Source: Ligustrum vulgare (Eukaryota > Streptophyta > Magnoliopsida > Lamiales > Oleaceae). Taken from it: a stretch of 64,000 nt of DNA. The position numbers were made by a program, and so were the translations under genes. The DNA is taken from NCBI GenBank assembly GCA_963555705.1, contig OY743176.1:40656497-40720496 (forward strand). The letters are read 5' to 3'. A model generated the notes under the pieces. It saw only the letters and a program-made list of their open reading frames with translations, had not been told where the DNA came from and made no database searches. Below are positions 56,698 through 64,000 of this stretch, one piece after another; the first letter of the stretch is position 1; each line of letters begins with the position of its first letter.

Positions 56698-56915
56698 TGT
56701 CCAATACCAATATTTCAAGTGGGCAAGATTCTAATGCCCAAACTCAAGAATTGAGGGACATGATGCAAACTCTCACAGTTACAATGGCAAGGCAAATGGA
56801 GGAAATGGGAGGAATGTTGGAGGGAAGATTAGAAAGATTGGAGACCAGGAGGGAAGTCCCACCACCAAGGGATAATAATAATAATGATAGGAGGGGTGAT
56901 AGAAGAAGAGCTAGA

Positions 56916-56954
<39 letters not shown>

Positions 56955-57830
56955 TTGGAGAGTGAAGGGGGGTAGTGACCAAAATTGGAACATGGGTAGA
57001 AATAGAGGAGGTAGGAATGGTAGAGGGTTTGATCGAGGTCATGGGAGGAATCTTAGAGGTAGAGATGGGGTGGATGGTAATCTTGGAAACATAAAAATGA
57101 GGATTCCTTCTTTCTATGGGAAAAGTGACCCGGATGCTTTCTTAGAATGGGAAAGGAAGATGGATTTGATCTTTGAGTGCCATTGATACTCCAAAGATAA
57201 AAATGTTAAATTAGCGACGGTGGAGTTTGCCAACTATGCCTTAACTTGGTGAGATAATTTATTGCTCACTAGAAGGAGAAATTTTGAGGGTAGTGTTGAC
57301 ACTTAGGATGAGTTGAAGATTCTCATGAGGAAGAGATTTTTTCCTAATCATTATTAAAGTGGACTCTATCAAAGACTACAAACTCTAACTCATGGTTCTA
57401 GAGGGATAAAGGATTATTACAAGGAGTTTGAGAAGACCTTAATGAGGGCTAACATAGAGGAGGATAGAGAGGCCACCATGGATCAATTTATGAGTGGATT
57501 GAATAGGGAGATATCCAATGTGGTGGAGTTGCACCAGTATATGGAAATGGAGGAGTTGGTGCACATGGCTATCAAGGTGACAGGACAAGAAAAACATTTG
57601 GAGGTCCTAGTTCTACTTGGAAGTCTAAGTGGGGGAATGATAAGGTTGATAAAATGCCACCTAAGGACAAGAATGAATCATCCAAAGGAATGAAGTTGGC
57701 TTCATCAAGGATAAGCTCAAGGTTGCCCCTACTACTTCTAGAAGTAGAGATATTGAGTGTTTCAAATGTAGGGGTCGGGGGCATTATTCGCGTGAGTGCC
57801 CTAACAATAGAGTAATGTTTATTAAAAATG
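56698..57830 (+). pseudogene. Gypsy gag with zinc knuckle, broken
   Basis: It starts at ATG 56698 (MSNTNISSGQDSNAQTQELR). A GAT run (56915-56953) encodes about 12 Asp, and the frame shifts there. The gag domain follows (RIPSFYGKSDPDAFLEWERK at about 57100, KDYYKEFEKTLMRANIEED at about 57410). A CCHC knuckle at 57755-57800 reads CFKCRGRGHYSREC. Stops lie at 57184, 57250, 57305 and 57356. Confidence 0.8.
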
Positions 57831-57959
57831 GGGAATGGTACTCGAGAGATGAAGAAGAGGAAGAACGAATGCAAAAGGAAGATGATAGTGAGAGTGAGAA
57901 AGAAGAGGTGGAGGGAGTTGTTAGTCCACCAAAGTCTTTGATTACCATGAGATCTCTCA

Positions 57960-58400
57960 ACACCCAAATCAAAGTTGATGAAATGGTTAAGCAAAGCGAA
58001 AACACTTTTCACACTAGGTGTCTTGTGAGAGATAAAGTTTGTAGCTTCATTATTGATGGTGGGAGTTGCACAAATGTGGCTAGTATTAGCATGGTGGAGA
58101 AGTTAGGATTACCAGGTGATGTTACGTCCTAGTCCCTATAAATTGCAATGATTGAGTGATTATGGAAAGTTGAAGGTAAGTAAGCAAGTACTTTTTACTT
58201 TCAACATAGGAACATATAATGATCAAGTTATTTGTGATGTGGTTCCCATGCAATCTACTCATATATTTTTGGATAGGCCTTGGCAATATGATAAAAAAGT
58301 AGTGCATGATGGGAGGAAAAATTGGTATAGCTTCCAAATGAATGGGAAACTCGTGACACTTCTACCTTTGAGTCCGAAAGAAGTTTACAAGGACTAATTG
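57960..58400 (+). pseudogene. Gypsy protease region
   Basis: TRCLVRDKVCSFIIDGGSCT with MVEKLGLP is the retropepsin core. VSKQVLFTFNIGTYNDQVICD and IFLDRPWQYD follow. The frame shifts at about 58130. The usual L-L-G-R-P is L-D-R-P here. Confidence 0.75.
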
Positions 58401-58610
58401 AAGCTCAAAAGAGAGGTGGAATAGGATAAGGGAAAAAGAAAGAAAATAGTGGATGTGAGTGGGGAGCAAAGAGAGAGTGAAAAAAGGGTGAGAAGAGTAG
58501 TGAGGAAGAGAAGGAGAACAGAAAGAGGGCGAAAGAGGTTAAGAAAACGTGAATTTTTATGCAAATAAGGTTATGTGGAGAGGGCTTGAAAGGAAAATCA
58601 ACAAATACTT

Positions 58611-59970
58611 TTGATGGTGTATAAGGAATCCGTCCTTACACTTGATGATTCTCACAATTCCCTACCTAATTTAGCTACCTCTTTGTTGCAGGAATTTGAA
58701 GATATCTTTCCGGAGGAGATGCCTAGTGGACTTCCACCCATTAGAGGCATCGAGCACCAAATTGATTTCATTCCCAGGGCCGTCATCCCAAATAGACCGG
58801 TATATCGAAGCAACCCGGAAAAGACCAAAGAACTTCAAAAGTAAGTCGAGGAGTAGATGAGCAAAGGATATGTTCGTGAGAGCATGAGTCCTTGTGTCGT
58901 GTCCGTGTTACTAGTGCCAAAGAAGGATGGGACCTATATGATGTGTGTTGATTTTCGGGCCATCAACAACATAACGGTAAAGTATCGACATCCCATTTCT
59001 AGGTTAGATGACATGCTAGATGAATTGCATGTTTCTTACATTTTTAGTAAGATTGATTTGAGAAGTGGATACCACCAAATTAGGATGAGAGAAGGAGATG
59101 AATGAAAAATCGCATTCAAAACTAAGTATGGTTTATATGAATGGTTGGTTATGCCGTTTGATCTCACTAATGCACCGAGTACTTTTATAAGGTTAATGAA
59201 TTATGTTTTGTGTGCATTTATTGAAAAATTTGTGGTAGTTTACTTTGATGATATTTTGGTCTATAGCAAGAATTTGGATGAGCATGTTGAACACTTAAGA
59301 TGTGTGCTTTTGGTTTTAAAAGAAAAAAAAATGTATGCCAATCTCAAAAAGTGTCATTTTTGCATGAAAAGTGTTGTATTTCTTGTTTTTTTTTGTTAGT
59401 ATTAAAGACATTGAAGTTGACAATGAAAATGTCAAGGTCATGAAGGAGTGGCCAACACCAAAGAGTGTCACCGAGGTAAGGACTTTTCATAGATTAGTTA
59501 GTTTTTATCGTCTTTTTGTTAAAGAATTTAGTACACTAGCTTCACCACTTACCTAGGCAGTTAAAAAATATGTAGGATTTAAATGGGGAAAAGAACAAGA
59601 GAAAGCTTTAATGAAATAAAAGAAAGGTTGTGCATCGCACCCGTTTCAGCATTGCCTAATTTTGACAAAACTTTTGAGATTGAATGTGATGCCTCAAGAA
59701 TAGGTATTGAAGTTGTATTGATGTAAGAGAAGAGGCAAGGAACTCTATGCCTTGGTAAGGACATTGGAGACATGGCATCACTACTTGTGGCCGAGGGAGT
59801 TCGTGATCCATTCCTACCATGAATCATTGAAGCATTTGAAGGGGCAAGGAAAATTGAGCAAAAGACATGCCAAGTGGATGGAGTACGTGGAAACATTCCC
59901 CTACGTCATCAAATACAAACAAGGTAAATAAAATGTGGTAGCCGATGCACTATCTAGAAAGTATGCTCTT
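58611..59970 (+). pseudogene. Gypsy reverse transcriptase and RNase H
   Basis: RT text is [56 protein letters not shown] and [15 protein letters not shown]. The catalytic [12 protein letters not shown] lies at about 59236-59268. Stops are TAG/TGA at 58843-58857 and 59104. RNase H (about 59560-59970) is badly decayed; its end [18 protein letters not shown] and VADALSRKY is readable at 59880-59965. Confidence 0.85.
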
Positions 59971-60059
59971 ATCACTACCTTGGGTGCAAAATTGTTGGGT
60001 TTTGAATGTATCAAAGACTTGTATGTGACTGATGTGGATTTTGCAAGTCTATTTATATC

Positions 60060-61510
60060 GTGTGAAAATGTTGCATGTGACAAGTATTATAGGCATGAGG
60101 AGTTTTTGTTTCGTGAAAGTAAACTTTGTGCGCCCAATTTCTCTTTGAGGGAGTTATTGGTGAGGGAGGCCCATGACGGAGGTTTAATGGATCATTTTGG
60201 TGTGAAAAGAACTTTGAAATTTTGAAAAGAATTTTTCTTTTGGCTTAAAATGGGAAGGGATGTAGAAAAGATTTGTTTTAGGTGCATCACTTGTAGGAAA
60301 GCCAAGTCCAAAGTAGCACCTCATGGATTATATACGCCCCTACCGGTTCCTAGTGAATCATGGATTGAGATTTCTATGGATTTCATTTTGGGCTTACCTA
60401 GGTCAAAGAATGGAAGTGACTTCATCTTTGTGGTTGTTGATAGATTTAGCAAGATGGCACACTTCATTGCTTGTCACAAAACGGATGATACCCATCATAT
60501 TGCCGACCTTTTCTTTAAGGAGATAGTTAGACTTCATGGGGTCCCTAGGAGCATTTTGTCGGATAGAGATGTAAGATTTCTTAGCTACTTTTGGAAGGTT
60601 TTGTGGGGAAAATTAGGAACTAAAATTTTATTTTCGACCACTTGTCACCCCCAAACCGATGGCCAGACCGAGGTGGTTAATAGAACATTAACACGACTCC
60701 TTCTGTAACAACCCGGATCCTACTTAACAGGCTGTCCCGGTAGTTAGATCGACGACGTACTGTCCCCATTGTACCAACATGGGGTCCTTTCAGCATACTT
60801 TGTCCTCACTCGCATGCTCCTTGAGAAAACTTCACAGGGGGTCACCTATCATAGAATTGCTCCAAGTCAAGCACGCTTAACTGTGGAGTTTCTAACAATG
60901 GACATTCAGAAAAGAAGGTGCACCTTGTTGGTATGAGTAGTACCTATCAAATCTTTTAAGCTTTCCTTCCTGGCCTGGGTGTTACACCTTCGCATTATCC
61001 TTAAAAGTAATCTAAAAAATTGGGAAGAGAGTCTACCTTTTGTTGAGCTTGCTTATAATAGAAGTGTTCATTCTACTACCGGCTTTTCTCCTTTTGAAAT
61101 TGTTTATGGTTTTAATTCACTAACTCTTTTAGATTTGATTCATTTGACTATTGATAAAAGAGGTAGTTTAAATGGGAAGAGAAATGCGGAGTTGGTCAAA
61201 TCTCTCCACGAGAAGGTCAAACTCTAAATCGAGAAGAAGAATGAAAAATATGCTTCCACCGTCAAAAAAGGTAGAAAACGTGTGTCATTCAAGCCGGGTG
61301 ATTGGGTGTGGCTTCATTTGAGAAAATAGTGTTTTCCCAATCAAATGAAATCCAAATTGCAACCACGTGGCGATGGTCCCTTCCAAATCATTGAAGATTA
61401 ATGACAATCCCTTCAAACTCGATCTCCCTGGTGAGTACAATGTTTCGGCCAGTTTTAATGTTTCTGATTTGTCTCCGTTTGATATAGGTGAGGATTCGAG
61501 GTCAAATCAT
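60060..61510 (+). pseudogene. Gypsy integrase, split by a Cassandra solo LTR
   Basis: The HHCC part (HFGVKRT at 60193, CFRCITCRK at 60277) leads to the catalytic core with [19 protein letters not shown] and [13 protein letters not shown], so D, D and E are all present. The solo LTR (60704-60986) interrupts the core. After it, WEESLPFVELAYNRSVHSTT, FEIVYGFN and the C-terminal tail (DLPGEYNVSASFNVSDLSPF at about 61425) continue. Stops lie at 60224, 60247, 61226 and 61329. No chromodomain is visible. Confidence 0.85.
60704..60986 (-). mobile_element. Cassandra solo LTR
   Basis: It runs TGTAACAACCC...GGGTGTTACA, 283 bp, with the 5-bp duplication CCTTC at 60699-60703 and 60987-60991. On the minus strand it carries the 5S-like words AACTCCACAGTTAAGCGTGC and GGTGACCCCCTGTGAAG. 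It is more diverged than the copy at 22914-23616. Confidence 0.85.
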
Positions 61511-61529
61511 TTTCAAGAGGGGGGGGGGA

Positions 61530-62354
61530 TGATGAGAATCAAGGGAGTTAAATAAGTCAACCCTCCTTAAGCGTTCCGGTGGGACCCATGACGAGATTTA
61601 AGGTCAAGGAAGTTCAAGAATTAATGGCAAGACTCGTTCACAAAGTATGGAGTCGAGCCCAAACGAAAGACATCATCAGTTTCGACATCACGTGCATCAA
61701 GGTCACCTAATTAAGAGGCGCCAAAGAGATTCAAGATTCAAGGCTAAACGAAGTATTTAAGTAAAAAATGAGCCAAGAAACAAGTTGTAGTTCAAAAATC
61801 ACGAGCCGCTAGAAATTACATTGAGTGGCCGCGCAAGGATATCAATCCCCTGGCTGCGTGCTCTCGGTTGAATTAACATAACCATATATTAGTCACTTGC
61901 GCGGCCACGCATAATTCCTTTGCACGATCGCTCGCTTGAACTGGAAGTTAGAATTCGCGAATTTTAATTAAATTCCGATTTTTCTTTTCCTTTTTTTTTC
62001 CCGATTATTTGTACTATAAATAGGGCACTTCTCTCAATCCCTAATTTTACTTGGATTTAGAAGACTCTTGAGAGCATTTGGAGAGCTAAACAACCTTTCT
62101 TATCTTGTAGCTCTTTTTGGAACTTCTTCAACTTCATTTTTGGAATATTATTCTTGTGTAGTTGTTGTTGTTTCCACAAACATCTTGGAATTTGTTTTGT
62201 TCTCTCCATTGGGCTATGTTTCTTTCCTTAGAATTTTGGTTTGGATAAACTTGACTCAAGATTCATCATACTTTCTTACCGTTTTAGCTTTCTTGGGGTT
62301 GATACAAAATTGTTGTGGAAATTTTTGGTTCAAACACCAAATGAGTTTGCATCA
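61530..62354 (+). repeat. 3' LTR of the gypsy element
   Basis: It is 825 bp, preceded by the purine tract CAAGAGGGGGGGGGGA (61514-61529). The U3 holds GC-rich words (GTGGCCGCGCAAGG, TTGCGCGGCCACGC) at 61825-61915. TATAAATAGG lies at about 62016. It ends GTTTGCATCA. Confidence 0.85.
62012..62025 (+). promoter_or_regulatory. TATA box of the gypsy 3' LTR
   Basis: ACTATAAATAGGGC is a strong plant TATA motif and follows the U3 GC-rich cluster. Confidence 0.55.
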
Positions 62355-62404
62355 GTTAGGTTCATGGCCAAGTGCAAGTTGTAAATGAGAATATTGATAA
62401 TAAG

Positions 62405-62914
62405 TAGTTGGTCTTAAATGAACCAATTATGTAGCATGTAATATGGCATGAACTCAAATAGAAGTTGAGAGTTTTGTTTTCATGAATAATGATCTAGAAA
62501 TTAATTTTAAACGCTTGATAAATGACTCGGCTAATCCGTTGTGTGTCGATACATGAGTAACTGAATGTTCAACATAAATCCCAATTAACATACAATAATC
62601 ATTGAATTTCTGTGATTTAAATTCACCAGCATTATCAAGAAGAATCTTTTTGATTGAGTAATCAAGGAATTGAGCTTGTGATTTTATGATTTGGGCAAGT
62701 AGTTTAGCAAAAGCTACATTCCTAGTGAAAAGTAGATAGACATGAGACCACCTAGTAGATGAATAAATTAAAATTATAAAATAATGAAATGATCCACATG
62801 GTGGGTGTATTGGCGTTATATCTCCTTGAATTCTTTACAAGAAAGTTGGAGATTCATCTACTTTTGCAATCATAGGTCTAATGACTAACTTGCCTTGTGA
62901 ACAAGCAACACATT
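62405..62914 (-). pseudogene. Ty1/copia integrase fragment
   Basis: The minus strand reads CVACSQGKLVIRPMIAKVDE, IQGDITPIHPPCGSFHYFII, STRWSHVYLLFTRNVAFAKL, LLDNAGEFKSQKFNDYC and NGLAESFIKRL. These follow the copia integrase core, with the D, D and E positions kept. It is cut at 62914 by another LTR and ends near the gypsy insertion. A stop occurs at about 62840. Confidence 0.75.
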
Positions 62915-64000
62915 TGTAACACCCCAAGTTCAAAAATTTTAAAACCTAGGCGTGTTAACTTCCATTCACATTATATGCGGAAATAAATCGTTTAAACATT
63001 AAAATGCGGAAAACAAATCATTTAAAAACTTCAACCTTTACATTTTCTATTCTAAAATTCTATAGAAATTTCGACAGAGTCTCCTCTATAAATTGGACAT
63101 AACCAACCTGTAGAGGGACATCACACCTACAATACATATGAAATTCTCAACCCATTCAAATCCAACATTCAACATCCAACCATAATTCCAAAATTCAACT
63201 TCAACATCAATTCCCCAAACTCCTCAACCAAAATAACTTGAAGTATAAATTTATAAACTCATGAAACATGATAAAAACTAATCACAGGAAAATACCATAA
63301 CTTATTTTGACTAAGAACCGACGAACTAATTCAAAATGATTTATCAATTTAAAAGAATAACAAATAAAAACTTAAATTAAATCATTAAATTAAATTTTAA
63401 ATAATTCAAGTCGGTACTGTCTGAGCCTGCCGCCACGTGCTCTCCTCTAATCATCTAACTTTCATCACCTGAAATATGGGGGAGGGATTGGGGTGAGCTA
63501 AAGCTCAGTAAGTAAACTTTATGCATAAATGCATGCTTATGGCATGAATGCTTTAACTTTGAAATATGTATCCCCATTCACTTTAACCTTTCAAAACTTT
63601 CAACATTTCGAACTTTCACTTAACATTTCAAAACTTTCACTTCATTTCCATCGTGAGCTCACTTGATGTAACTTCTAGTCAATCAGATAACAGTGGGCAA
63701 TTATTATTTGGAACCAGATTAACATGCGCATTTCCACCGCAAAGCGATTTAACATTCACTTTCCCACCGCAAAGCGGTTCATTCATTCATTCCACCGCAA
63801 AGCGGCTCATTACATTCATTCCACCGCAAAGCGGCTCATTACATTCGGGTACGCCGGTCCCCCGCGCCCCATTTCCCACTCGGATCTTTCATGACATAGA
63901 AGTACACCCATTCTTTCAAAAACTTGGGATACATAATTTTTGACAAAAATTGCACTTTGACACATTCCTTTCATTAAAACATTTGACTTTCTCATTTCGA
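62915..64000 (-). repeat. Start of a further gypsy-type LTR, runs off the window
   Basis: TGTAACACCCCAAG at 62915 fits the end of a minus-strand LTR of the TGTARCR...YGTTACA kind. Inside are a TGAGCT/AGCTCA stem (63494-63507) and a tandem array at 63735-63845. The other end is beyond the window. The ORF at 63653-63943 is a by-product of the array. Confidence 0.55.
63735..63845. repeat. Tandem CCACCGCAAAGCGG units
   Basis: Four units of about 25-30 bp each carry CCGCAAAGCGG, a 4-bp stem with loop AAA. The units are separated by TTCATTCATT-like spacers. Confidence 0.8.

Larger units (their letters stand above)
55750..62354 (+). mobile_element. Ty3/gypsy retrotransposon inserted in a copia element
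   Basis: It contains a 5' LTR (55750-56015, internally deleted), gag, protease, RT, RNase H, integrase and a 3' LTR (61530-62354). Flanks are ATTAG (55745-55749) and GTTAG (62355-62359), a duplication with one change. Both LTRs run TGAYG...CATCA. Coding parts are broken by stops and frameshifts, and a Cassandra solo LTR sits in integrase. It shares its termini and protease type with the outer element at 1046-7851. Confidence 0.85.

Noticed and set aside
63653..63943. 96-residue ORF with FPPQSG repeats
   Set aside because: It is a translation of the tandem CCACCGCAAAGCGG units inside an LTR.

Overview
The window is nuclear DNA of a flowering plant, most likely a eudicot. It is AT-rich and gene-poor, and it is built almost wholly of nested transposable elements. 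Present are Ty3/gypsy and Ty1/copia retrotransposons, a Cassandra-type TRIM with a 5S-like core, hAT, MULE (FAR1/FRS-type) and Tourist-like DNA transposons, and two copies of an endogenous caulimovirid (plant pararetrovirus). No bacterial-style operons, CRISPR arrays, tRNA genes or true rRNA genes were seen.

Layout. 1-1045: flank with a GC-rich hAT-like patch. 1046-7851: a minus-strand Ty3/gypsy element (TSD ATATA) whose interior holds a truncated plus-strand Athila-like element with a gag-protease ORF. 8600-11700: MITEs and an internally deleted hAT. 11792-14859: a hAT element with a decayed BED/hATC transposase. 16100-18700: a hAT fragment and a decayed FRS-type MULE. 19838-25995: endogenous pararetrovirus copy 1 (minus strand), interrupted by a Tourist-like MITE and a complete Cassandra TRIM (TSD TAAAG). 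26422-28900: a second FRS-type MULE. 30603-35200 and 44513-47064: pararetrovirus copy 2 (plus strand), split by a young 9.3-kb LTR element at 35201-44512 (TSD CTCAC). 47643-50072: a solo LTR (TSD CAATC). 50706-54207: a pseudogene of a PP2A B' regulatory subunit. 54990-62914: minus-strand copia remains split by a 6.6-kb Ty3/gypsy element, itself hit by a Cassandra solo LTR (TSD CCTTC). 62915-64000: the start of another LTR.

The most unusual object is the 9.3-kb element at 35201-44512. It has two 2980-bp LTRs that look nearly identical, a tRNA-iMet primer site and a polypurine tract, but no gag or pol. Its interior instead carries two intact ORFs on the opposite strand. One is an intronless LOG-like cytokinin-activating enzyme (39376-40029). 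The other is a 183-residue basic, cysteine-rich protein (40396-40947) whose core resembles the nucleic-acid-binding proteins of carla-type plant viruses. Each ORF has a similar TATA-like block upstream, and repeats lie between and after them. Nearly all other coding sequences in the window are broken; these two are not.

The two pararetrovirus copies are in opposite orientation, share a MITE at the same site, and act as empty-site controls for each other's later insertions, so the nesting order can be read. All identities and family calls come from reading the sequence by eye; no alignment or database search was run.
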